A stretch of DNA of 6,490 bases. It comes from Candidatus Levyibacteriota bacterium. Lineage in GTDB: Bacteria > Patescibacteriota > Microgenomatia > Levybacterales > UBA12049. The stretch spans positions 1 through 6,490 of the forward strand of contig JAHFKF010000075.1 of NCBI GenBank assembly GCA_023245475.1. The letters run 5' to 3'. This document shows, piece after piece, positions 1 to 5,246 of the stretch. A program made the translations under genes and the position numbers. Position 1 is the first letter of the stretch, and each line of letters opens with the position of its first letter. A model generated the notes under the pieces. That model was given only the letters and a program-made list of their open reading frames with translations, was not told where the DNA came from and ran no database searches.

Positions 1-92
1 ATATCTACTGCTAATCTATTAACTCATCTTTTATCTCATATGTCAAGAGTTACATTAAAGTCAAAAAGAGAGGGCTAAAGTGCTCCACAATG

Positions 93-121
93 TTGCAATC
101 CCATAATCAGTCTATTATGCT
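93..121 (+). promoter_or_regulatory. Possible promoter of the VWD protein gene
   Basis: TTGCAA (93-98) and TATGCT (116-121) are spaced by 17 bases, each matching four of six consensus positions. Transcription would start near 128 and give a leader of about 20 bases without a Shine-Dalgarno. TATTAT at 113-118 is a better -10 but has no -35 at the right distance. The rest of positions 1-92 shows nothing I can identify. This is a weak call. Confidence 0.25.
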
Positions 122-147
122 AGTTTACAGTAACATACAAAAGAATT

Positions 148-2760
148 ATGAATACCATTAAAAGAATACTCTTGTCGATACTTCTTGCCAGCTTGTTTTT
201 GGTGAACGGAACGACAGCCTTTGCACAGGAGCCCAGCCTCAGTGCCTCAATACGAAATACTGATCTTCTTAAGCCGGTTTTGGTTCTTACCAATACGAGT
301 AGCAAGCAATGCCAAGTTGTGCAGTCGGCTATTGGTACAGTATCGGTAACCAAGGCGATACAGGATGGCAAAGAAATATCCCCTCTTCCTATTACGGTAG
401 CTTTTGACGATGGGTTGGAAGTTCAGCTTGCCAACAAGCTGCAAACAATACAACCAGGTAAAAGTATCGAGATACCGTTACAGATCGTCCCATATAAGGA
501 TGGGCAAGCGCTTCAGTCAATTACCTGGTCAAAGGAAACTGGCGCTTTTGGTACGATTTATCCCCTGACATCGAATAAACCATATTCACTGGGAATCACC
601 TATGTTGCGCCCATAACTGGAACTAATGGTATACCAATGTGCGGTATTGTCATGGGGAAGAGTGACTCCGCTTTTGACACAGCGTCAGTTATAAAACCGG
701 CTGGAATTATTGGTGGCATTATTCTGCTCGTGATGATTATTATCTGGTTATTCCGATTAAAAAAGCATAAGCACGTTGCAAAAGTCATTATTTTGATTGT
801 TGTGCTTCTCTCATCGTCATCAGGAATAAACCGCCAGGTTCAGGCAGACTACTCGGTTCCATCAAGTGCAGTAGGACAGTTTGACGAATGTATGGCACTT
901 CTCGATCGATATCCTGACATAACAGGCCCCGTTCTTGATGCACTTGATAGCGGTCACATAATACTCTATGTAAATCATAGTGCGGAGAATTATGCGACAG
1001 ACTGGCCTGACGGAACATATCATATTCATTGGGATGCTTTTAATACATATAACTACTACAGCGATGACGGCAGTGTAATAGTATCGACTCCTTGCGACCG
1101 CCTTTTCCATGAAATGTATCATGTGTATGAAATGATGAAAGGCATTAACGACCGTCACTATTGCAATGGCAGTGGCCTTGAAATAAATGAAGTTGAAGCG
1201 ACAAGAGCACAAAACAGACTAAGAGAAGCAATGGGACTTTTGCCACGTACACATTATGGCACTGAACGGCTACCGGCAGGAGAATGCACTGCTCCTCCCG
1301 TTGTCATACCGACATGTACAGGCGCTTCATGTGGAGAGTCAACAGGAGAACCGCATCTTAAAACATTTGACCACCTCCGATATGATTTCCAAGCCATCGG
1401 GGAATTTATTGCAGCTCGGGATCCCAAAGGAGATTTTGAAATCCAGACAAGACAAGAACCCTGGCCAGGTTCTAGAGATGTCTCAATGAATACCGCAGTT
1501 GCCATGCAAGTGGGTACAAATCGTGTTGAAGTGCAGATGTATCAACAAGAAATGGCTCTTTTGATAAACGGGAAACGGCAACCACTTGAAAAAATAACAA
1601 TGGATGGAGGTGGCACCATCGTGCCAATAAATACACCGGGATGGATAGGCATCAATGCGGTAACGCTAACTTGGCCAGATAAATCAGCCGTCATTGTTAA
1701 CAGAGTTGGAAATTTTGGATTGGATATCATTGTCGCCCCTGCCCCCCTACGAGCTGGCAAGCTTGAAGGCTTACTCGGGAACTATAACGGAGATAGTAAG
1801 GATGACCTAAAACTCAAAGGGGACACTACTACCATTGAACCGGATTTTGAGAAACTCTATCCTGGATATGCAGATAGCTGGCGTGTCGATGACCACACTT
1901 CTCTCTTTACCTACACGCCGGGGGAAAATGCCAAGACATACACCGATCGAACGTTCCCCGATAAATCGGTAAGTGTGAAAGATCTCCCCAATCGAACCGC
2001 TGCTGAAGCGCTGTGCAAAAGCTTTGGGGTGATTGTTCCCGAAATACTGAAGAACTGCATATTCGACATTGTTCTTACTGGAAGACCCGAATTTGCGCGC
2101 TCGACAAGTCTATTACAACAAATGACCCAAACAGATTATGGAGGACAAACATTCATATTAACGGTAACTAAGCCAGGCGAAACGGCAAGCGTTTCATTTG
2201 AAGGGAAAGCAAACGAAAAGATCTTCCTCAATATTTCAAAGGCAACCTTTTCGTACCAATGTGGCGGCTTAGGTATAAAAGATCCCAAGGGAGAGCCAAT
2301 TGCAACTGGCTGTATCGCAAATGGAGGCGGGTTTGTGGATACAACGCAATTACCAGTTACCGGAACCTATTCCATATTTATTGATCCCACAAATCAACAA
2401 ATCGGACAGGCTACCCTACAGCTCATAAAAGTAATAAATTTCAAAGCCAACATAACGCCCGATGGCTCAGCTCTCACGGCAAAACTCTCTCAACCAGGAT
2501 CAGTTGCTGAATTATCATTTTCTGGAATCGCCGGACAAAAAGTATTTGTAGATTTCTCAAAAGGAACCATTCCCGATCAATGCGGCGGAATATCACTCCA
2601 GGCACCTGATGGATCTTTATTTGGAAGTGTATGTCTTTCAAATGGTGCAGGAGTTTTGGATGAAAAAGGCACTGTTCTCCCAACTACAGGAACATATAAG
2701 GTAAGCATTGACCCCTCAGAAAAGAACACAGGAGAGATAACGGTGCGGGTACATAGGTAG
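148..2760 (+). CDS. Large secreted modular protein: M91-like zincin, VWD domain and two C-terminal beta repeats
   Basis: 870 residues. Seen: residues 1-26 are a signal peptide (Lys5/Arg6, hydrophobic core, AFA cleavage site). A beta-rich ectodomain (about 30-180) is followed by a membrane segment (186-203), a Lys/His-rich stretch (204-212), and a second hydrophobic segment (213-221) ending in VQA (231-233), which resembles an internal signal peptide. Residues 245-372 look like peptidase family M91 (NleD-like zincin): HEMYH at 321-325, acidic residues at 345-350 as possible third zinc ligand, then NRLREAMGLLPRTHY. A VWD domain starts at CGESTGEPHLKTFD (395-408) and ends near GLLGNYNGDSKDDL (541-554), followed by a C8-like tail with C623 and C637. 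Two PPC/Rhs-associated-like beta repeats (664-760, 766-870) close the protein. The start is fixed by the signal peptide; no Shine-Dalgarno is visible. Inferred role: surface or secreted adhesion/protease factor. Proteolysis and target are unproven. Confidence 0.95.
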   Translation: MNTIKRILLSILLASLFLVNGTTAFAQEPSLSASIRNTDLLKPVLVLTNTSSKQCQVVQSAIGTVSVTKAIQDGKEISPLPITVAFDDGLEVQLANKLQTIQPGKSIEIPLQIVPYKDGQALQSITWSKETGAFGTIYPLTSNKPYSLGITYVAPITGTNGIPMCGIVMGKSDSAFDTASVIKPAGIIGGIILLVMIIIWLFRLKKHKHVAKVIILIVVLLSSSSGINRQVQADYSVPSSAVGQFDECMALLDRYPDITGPVLDALDSGHIILYVNHSAENYATDWPDGTYHIHWDAFNTYNYYSDDGSVIVSTPCDRLFHEMYHVYEMMKGINDRHYCNGSGLEINEVEATRAQNRLREAMGLLPRTHYGTERLPAGECTAPPVVIPTCTGASCGESTGEPHLKTFDHLRYDFQAIGEFIAARDPKGDFEIQTRQEPWPGSRDVSMNTAVAMQVGTNRVEVQMYQQEMALLINGKRQPLEKITMDGGGTIVPINTPGWIGINAVTLTWPDKSAVIVNRVGNFGLDIIVAPAPLRAGKLEGLLGNYNGDSKDDLKLKGDTTTIEPDFEKLYPGYADSWRVDDHTSLFTYTPGENAKTYTDRTFPDKSVSVKDLPNRTAAEALCKSFGVIVPEILKNCIFDIVLTGRPEFARSTSLLQQMTQTDYGGQTFILTVTKPGETASVSFEGKANEKIFLNISKATFSYQCGGLGIKDPKGEPIATGCIANGGGFVDTTQLPVTGTYSIFIDPTNQQIGQATLQLIKVINFKANITPDGSALTAKLSQPGSVAELSFSGIAGQKVFVDFSKGTIPDQCGGISLQAPDGSLFGSVCLSNGAGVLDEKGTVLPTTGTYKVSIDPSEKNTGEITVRVHR
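2137..2757 (+). repeat. Two tandem cysteine-containing beta-sandwich repeats within the VWD protein
   Basis: Residues 664-760 and 766-870 align over their length. Both carry F(E/S)G near the start, QCGG (704-707 and 811-814), C(I/L)(A/S)NG (722-726 and 829-833), LPxTGTY (735-741 and 844-850) and IDP (745-747 and 854-856). The two cysteines are 17 residues apart in each copy, suggesting one disulfide per domain in the extracellular space. The pattern resembles beta-sandwich modules of the PPC type found in bacterial Rhs and other surface proteins. The copies have diverged, so this is an old duplication. Confidence 0.8.
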
Positions 2761-2788
2761 GTAGCTGAGCTGCAACAATTTGTCTGAT

Positions 2789-2992
2789 TTAGTATTGGTA
2801 TTCCAAAACATCTCCGGGCTGACAATCTAAAGCTTTGCAAATCGCTTCTAACGTTGAGAAGCGAATAGCCTTTGCCTTTCCGTTCTTGAGGATTGAAAGA
2901 TTAGCCATGGTTATACCTACTTTTTCAGTAAGTTCAGTAACACTCATTTTTCGCTTTGCCAGCATTATATCGATATTGATTATTATTGCCAT
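2789..2992 (-). CDS. Small XRE/Cro-type (YozG-like) transcriptional regulator
   Basis: 67 residues, essentially a lone helix-turn-helix domain. The recognition unit is about residues 17-36 (SVTELTEKVGITMANLSILK), followed by NGKAKAIRFSTLEAICKALDC and the usual ending QPGDVLEY. These are hallmarks of the short YozG-like XRE family. It is the second gene of an operon: its ATG lies 9 bases after the TGA of the DUF2975 gene, and GAGGTG overlapping that stop forms a good Shine-Dalgarno with 5 bases to the ATG. Known: DUF2975 proteins are very often encoded beside this type of regulator. Inferred: it represses or modulates its own operon; the target is unknown. It ends 28 bases from the convergent VWD gene, with no clear terminator between them. 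Confidence 0.93.
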   Translation of the reverse strand: MAIIINIDIMLAKRKMSVTELTEKVGITMANLSILKNGKAKAIRFSTLEAICKALDCQPGDVLEYQY

Positions 2993-2994
2993 AA

Positions 2995-3003
2995 TTACAC
3001 CTC
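2995..3003 (-). promoter_or_regulatory. Shine-Dalgarno of the XRE gene, overlapping the upstream stop codon
   Basis: On the minus strand the sequence reads TGAGGTGTAATTATG. GAGGTG matches six bases of the anti-Shine-Dalgarno complement, overlaps the TGA of the DUF2975 gene, and sits 5 bases before the XRE ATG. This fixes the XRE start. It is the only clear Shine-Dalgarno seen at a gene start in this window, and it occurs at an operon-internal gene. Confidence 0.8.
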
Positions 3004-3478
3004 ATACGGTTAAATCATTTTCTGATTTTATGTCTACAGCATTTTGGAGAATCTTTTGAAAAACAGCAGCAGCGGTTGCAATAATAGCGACTGCGAAAGA
3101 TACAATAATGCCAAGCGCTGTCGGACCTGCTGGATCATCCCCGTGTGCAAAGAAACGGATATAAACCTCTGCGAGTGCAATAAAACCGATAAGACTGAGA
3201 GAAGCAAATTTCATATTCTTGAGTGTATTAACAGCACCTTGGGAAAAGGCTTTATTAGTATCAATGAAGTTTAATAATTTGAATGCTTGGTATAGCCCAA
3301 TAAAAAATGGAATTGAAGCTATATATCCATAGATAATAAACGGATCTGTATAAATACTGAGGAGATCTAAGTGAGCAGCTCTTCCTTCTGTTTGAGGAAA
3401 CCAAAGCAAGCCGGCAAGCGCGCCGATTGCGATAAGCAAAAGTACTACCTTTAGAAATAATGTTGAACCTTGTTTCAT
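3002..3478 (-). CDS. DUF2975 family four-helix membrane protein
   Basis: 158 residues. Four hydrophobic segments are visible: about 8-26, 46-66, 91-110 and 119-140, with short polar links and a charged C-terminus (KSENDLTV). Length, helix layout and the directly following YozG-like regulator fit the DUF2975 family, which has no established biochemical function and is usually encoded with such a regulator. It is an inner-membrane protein without a cleavable signal peptide. The ATG at 3478 is supported by a TTGACA-N17-TAAAAT promoter whose -10 ends six bases before it, so the message is probably leaderless. The TGA stop is in frame with the downstream XRE gene. DUF2975 assignment rests on pattern and context; a generic membrane protein is the alternative. 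Confidence 0.88.
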   Translation of the reverse strand: MKQGSTLFLKVVLLLIAIGALAGLLWFPQTEGRAAHLDLLSIYTDPFIIYGYIASIPFFIGLYQAFKLLNFIDTNKAFSQGAVNTLKNMKFASLSLIGFIALAEVYIRFFAHGDDPAGPTALGIIVSFAVAIIATAAAVFQKILQNAVDIKSENDLTV

Positions 3479-3484
3479 AATTGC

Positions 3485-3513
3485 ATTTTACCTCATGATT
3501 TATCGTTTGTCAA
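3485..3513 (-). promoter_or_regulatory. Near-consensus sigma-70-type promoter of the DUF2975/XRE operon
   Basis: The minus strand carries a perfect TTGACA (3513-3508), a 17-base spacer and TAAAAT (3490-3485). Six bases (GCAATT) separate the -10 from the ATG at 3478, so the start codon is expected at +1. This is the strongest promoter in the window. Confidence 0.88.
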
Positions 3514-3526
3514 TATATTATTATTG

Positions 3527-3541
3527 TTATTCACTGAATAA
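3527..3541. promoter_or_regulatory. Perfect 15-base palindrome, candidate operator
   Basis: TTATTCACTGAATAA is a perfect 7-base inverted repeat around a central C. It lies 13 bases upstream of the -35 of the DUF2975/XRE operon, between the two divergent promoters. Size and symmetry suit a dimeric XRE-type repressor, whose gene is in the operon. Binding is inference. Confidence 0.45.
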
Positions 3542-3544
3542 TGC

Positions 3545-3563
3545 CTCACACCCGTAGGGTGAG
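3545..3563. repeat. GC-rich imperfect hairpin in the divergent intergenic region
   Basis: CTCACACCCGTAGGGTGAG folds into a stem of about seven pairs (CTCA/TGAG and CCC/GGG) with a two-base bulge and a GTA loop. It stands out in AT-rich surroundings. No T-run follows on either strand, so it is not a typical terminator. It may be a degenerate repeat or regulatory structure. Confidence 0.4.
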
Positions 3564-3603
3564 ATTCCCTTCGCGCCTCCTGTCTGATAAGTAAAACCAA
3601 TTA

Positions 3604-3612
3604 TGTTAGAAT
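3604..3612 (+). promoter_or_regulatory. Extended -10 promoter of the 76-residue gene
   Basis: TGTTAGAAT (TGn plus TAGAAT) has its -10 ending seven bases before the ATG at 3620. There is no Shine-Dalgarno, implying a leaderless or nearly leaderless transcript. No convincing -35 is present. Confidence 0.65.
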
Positions 3613-3619
3613 CTTAGTA

Positions 3620-3850
3620 ATGAATCTTAAAAATGAAAGCTATGTAATCTATTTGGGAACTAAGAACTTTACCGAAAAGTATTACAAAGATAAAGATGGA
3701 TGGTTAAAAATCTCTGCACGAGGAAGAAAGTTTCGAATGACGGCAGAACAAGTACTCAATCATCTATTGCCTGCATTTGCTGGTGTAAAAGCAAATCTGA
3801 TAGTTAAGGTCAAACACAAAGACCAACCCCACGAGGAAACGCTAACTTAG
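3620..3850 (+). CDS. Small hypothetical protein, 76 residues
   Basis: I do not recognise a family. The protein is lysine-rich and probably cytoplasmic, with no signal peptide or membrane segment. Residues 8-33 (YVIYLGTKNFTEKYY, then KDKDGWLKIS) look like a beta-rich start. Residues 34-49 (RGRKFRMTAEQVLNHL) read as a basic stretch leading into a helix, and 59-67 (NLIVKVKHK) as a last strand. The basic RGRKFR segment could contact nucleic acid, but nothing proves it. The start is supported by an extended -10 box seven bases upstream. It is divergent from the DUF2975/XRE operon and convergent to the decayed region at 3851-4087. Coding is likely because promoter, start and length are coherent. 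Confidence 0.72.
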   Translation: MNLKNESYVIYLGTKNFTEKYYKDKDGWLKISARGRKFRMTAEQVLNHLLPAFAGVKANLIVKVKHKDQPHEETLT

Positions 3851-3904
3851 GTGCAAATACAAACCACCCTCCAAGTAGTAATCTTCACCTGATGTACCAT
3901 TCAG
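3842..3904 (-). pseudogene. Possible fragment of a DUF5522-like small protein
   Basis: On the minus strand this frame reads LNGTSGEDYYLEGGLYLHLS then stop. It resembles the start of DUF5522 proteins (a DYYLE-G-Y-VFT pattern before a cysteine-rich end), but lacks an ATG (CTG at that place) and the cysteine-rich part. AAGGAGAT lies about 13 bases upstream, as a leftover ribosome site would. The match is short and the call weak; chance similarity is a real alternative. Confidence 0.2.
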
Positions 3905-3953
3905 AACCTATTTTATCTCCTTTTGATTAGTTAAAAGTGATTTTAAACCGAGA

Positions 3954-4087
3954 CTATCCTTCTACTTCAACTTGAAAACCACCGTAAGCCATTCGTTTCA
4001 TGTCAAAAGGCATCGACATATCTTTGTTTTCTTCCATCACTTTAGCAAGATAGCTATTATACAGTTCGAATCCTAACAGGAACGTAG
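3954..4087 (-). pseudogene. C-terminal remnant of a DUF1428 (YbaA-like) gene
   Basis: The minus-strand frame ending at the TAG at 3954-3956 carries the DUF1428 family ending: AKVMEENKD, then MPFDMKRMAYGGF and QVEVEG. E. coli YbaA has MPFDGKRMIYGGFE at the same place. Only about 45 residues are open, against the usual 105-120. The frame meets an in-frame TAA at 4092-4094, inside the end of the VOC gene, and has no start codon before the conserved part. The N-terminal two thirds are absent from the window, so a deletion joined the VOC gene end to this fragment. The intact protein belongs to the dimeric alpha/beta barrel group and has no known reaction. The fragment is well enough preserved to suggest recent loss. 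Confidence 0.75.
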
Positions 4088-4516
4088 TTATTTATCAGGA
4101 GAAAATTCTATTAACCATTCAATGCCGTATTTATCTCTAAACATACCCATATATGACCCGTAAGGCCCATCACCCATAGGTCCTTCTACTTCTCCGCCAG
4201 CCGAAAGGCCAGTAAATAATCTGTCCGCCTCTTCTTTACTTTCCGTACTTACTAAAATCTTGCTTCTATTTTCATGTTCATTTACTCGCCCCAGAACCTC
4301 CGGAACATCATTTGCTATCAACATAGTACCTGTACCTATAGGTAAGGCAATATGCATTATTTTATTTTCTTCTTTTTCTGCCACGGGGAATTCATCACTC
4401 GCGATATCTTTGAAACGCACCACTTTAGCAAACTCTCCACCAAAAACAGATTTATAAAATGTAAATGCTTCTTCAGCATTACCGTTGAAGTTAATCCAAG
4501 GATTTATTGTAGCCAT
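4088..4516 (-). CDS. VOC family protein (PhnB-like, glyoxalase/bleomycin-resistance fold)
   Basis: 142 residues, normal family length. It opens with the PhnB-like signature INPWINFNGNAEEAFTFYKS (residues 4-23) and FGGE. The middle block has IMHIALPIGTGTMLIAND (53-70), with His55 at the place of a usual metal ligand. The end has GPYGSYMGMFRDKYGIEWLI (117-136), where Glu133 would be another ligand position. The family includes metal-dependent enzymes and binding proteins; the substrate cannot be read from sequence. It is a soluble cytoplasmic protein without signal peptide. The ATG is preceded by TGATATCAT, whose -10 ends seven bases before it, with no Shine-Dalgarno. tRNA-Asn lies 47 bases upstream on the same strand, and a DUF1428 remnant follows the stop directly. 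Confidence 0.95.
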   Translation of the reverse strand: MATINPWINFNGNAEEAFTFYKSVFGGEFAKVVRFKDIASDEFPVAEKEENKIMHIALPIGTGTMLIANDVPEVLGRVNEHENRSKILVSTESKEEADRLFTGLSAGGEVEGPMGDGPYGSYMGMFRDKYGIEWLIEFSPDK

Positions 4517-4523
4517 ATGTTAT

Positions 4524-4532
4524 ATGATATCA
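4524..4532 (-). promoter_or_regulatory. Extended -10 promoter of the VOC gene
   Basis: TGATATCAT (TGn plus TATCAT) ends seven bases before the VOC ATG on the minus strand, placing +1 at or next to the start codon. The -35 region is poor (TTTATC at 17 bases). The -10 box overlaps one arm of the inverted repeat at 4528-4550. Confidence 0.7.
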
Positions 4533-4550
4533 AATTAAAGTAATTTGATA
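4528..4550. promoter_or_regulatory. Perfect 10-base inverted repeat over the VOC promoter, candidate operator
   Basis: TATCAAATTA (4528-4537) and TAATTTGATA (4541-4550) are exact reverse complements around a 3-base centre. The element covers the -10/-35 spacer of the VOC promoter and overlaps its -10 box. As RNA it would be an AT-only-type hairpin with no following T-run, so it is a poor terminator for the upstream tRNA. A repressor site is the better reading. Confidence 0.5.
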
Positions 4551-4563
4551 AAGAGCTTTTATT

Positions 4564-4638
4564 TGGCTCCGCGACTAGGACTCGAACCTAGAACCTTGTC
4601 GTTAACAGCGACCTGCTCTACCATTGAGCTATCACGGA
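4564..4638 (-). tRNA. tRNA-Asn (anticodon GTT), CCA encoded
   Basis: 75 bases including CCA. Acceptor stem TCCGTGA/TCGCGGA pairs fully (one G-T pair). D stem is GCTC/GAGC with loop AATGGTA. The anticodon loop is CTGTTAA (anticodon GTT), the variable loop is 5 bases, and the T arm is CTAGG-TTCGAGT-CCTAG. The discriminator is G, as expected for Asn. The first anticodon-stem pair is G27/A43, a mismatch; the other four pairs are sound. Confidence 0.97.
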
Positions 4639-4653
4639 AGGTTTTGTAAAGCT

Positions 4654-4662
4654 ATTGTAGCA
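4654..4662 (-). promoter_or_regulatory. Extended -10 promoter of tRNA-Asn
   Basis: TGCTACAAT (TGn plus TACAAT, five of six consensus) on the minus strand puts the start near 4647 and gives a 5' leader of about nine bases. No good -35 is seen. It is back to back with the acetyltransferase promoter in a 76-base divergent gap. Confidence 0.65.
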
Positions 4663-4699
4663 TCAACATGCTCGTAAATCCAGTGCATTTTTACTTTCT

Positions 4700-4708
4700 T
4701 GATATAAT
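4700..4708 (+). promoter_or_regulatory. Extended -10 promoter of the GNAT gene
   Basis: TGATATAAT combines TGn with a perfect TATAAT (4703-4708). Six bases separate it from the ATG at 4715, so the start codon should be +1. There is no Shine-Dalgarno. No -35 is recognisable, as is common with extended -10 promoters. Confidence 0.82.
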
Positions 4709-4714
4709 AGTTCT

Positions 4715-5245
4715 ATGGAAATAATCATCCGCTCAGGTACGTCCTCAGACTTGCCGGCATACACAGAACTTTTGCAAAAACTCTATGAAGAATTCTACGT
4801 CGATGAATCGTTGGGACTTACCAAAGCATGCTTCTCCAAAGAAATCTTTGCCACCCCAGACACCCAAGGTTATCTTGCTGGTAACTTGCAAACCAATGAT
4901 AATCAGCACTGCTTCCTTGCCTTTGATGATGAAAAACTTGTCGGGTCAATCACCATCAAAGACCATGGTAACGAATACGAAGTACAAGGCTTTTATGTTG
5001 CGGCATCCTATCAAGGAAAAGGTATTGGCAAGAAGCTTTGGAAGAAAGCAGTGGCTGTTGCCCGTGACAAAGATATCGTGATTGATCTCTATGCACATAA
5101 CACAAAAGCAATTGCGATGTACAAGAAATGGGGCTTTGTCATAGACGTTTCAAAAGGTACATTTTATAGACATTGGCCGGAATGGACTGACGGACTACAA
5201 GCAAAGTGCCTCTACATGCGCCGCAAACACGATGAAATGATATAA
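4715..5245 (+). CDS. GNAT family N-acetyltransferase
   Basis: 176 residues, usual length. The GNAT fold reads in order: N-terminal strand EIIIRSGTSSDLPAYTELL (2-20), helices, then LVGSITIKD (75-83) and the acetyl-CoA site. Motif A is VQGFYVAASYQGKGIGKKL (90-108), with the Q-x-x-G-x-G pyrophosphate loop at 100-105. The late motif AHNTKAIAMYKKWGFV (127-142) is the typical N-x-x-A-x-x-x-Y-x-x-x-G-F signature. It transfers an acetyl group from acetyl-CoA to an amine; the substrate is unknown. It acts in the cytoplasm. The start is set by a TATAAT box six bases upstream. The TAA stop lies inside the -10 box of the next gene, 11 bases before its ATG, so the two genes are tightly packed but have separate promoters. 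Confidence 0.95.
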   Translation: MEIIIRSGTSSDLPAYTELLQKLYEEFYVDESLGLTKACFSKEIFATPDTQGYLAGNLQTNDNQHCFLAFDDEKLVGSITIKDHGNEYEVQGFYVAASYQGKGIGKKLWKKAVAVARDKDIVIDLYAHNTKAIAMYKKWGFVIDVSKGTFYRHWPEWTDGLQAKCLYMRRKHDEMI

Positions 5246-5246
5246 T
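5238..5246 (+). promoter_or_regulatory. Extended -10 promoter overlapping the GNAT stop codon
   Basis: TGATATAAT is identical to the GNAT gene's own box. TATAAT occupies 5241-5246 and contains the GNAT TAA (5243-5245). The expected start near 5252-5253 leaves a leader of only about four bases before the ATG at 5257. No -35 and no Shine-Dalgarno are visible. Confidence 0.65.

Noticed and set aside
862..1212. Minus-strand 116-codon open frame inside the VWD protein gene.
   Set aside because: Antisense shadow; the plus frame carries clear domain signatures across the same bases.
2761..2788. Weak hairpin GTAGCTGAGCTGC as terminator between the convergent VWD and XRE genes.
   Set aside because: Stem of only about four pairs and no T-run on either strand.
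2789..3478. Alternative genetic code (TGA read as Gly, code 25), which would fuse DUF2975 and XRE.
   Set aside because: DUF2975 and YozG-like regulators are normally separate proteins, a Shine-Dalgarno is present for the second, and no other gene needs TGA as sense.
3849..3899. Minus-strand 16-17 codon ORF starting MVHQVKITTW.
   Set aside because: Too short, ATG badly spaced from the upstream AAGGAG, and no family resemblance; it overlaps the more plausible DUF5522-like frame.
3921..3947. CTTTT...AAAAG repeat followed by T-rich sequence as a terminator for the 76-residue gene.
   Set aside because: Five AT-dominated pairs with a long loop are too weak; chance in AT-rich DNA.
4528..4550. Inverted repeat as intrinsic terminator of tRNA-Asn.
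   Set aside because: Stem is almost all A/T and is followed by TCATATAAC rather than a T-run on the minus strand.
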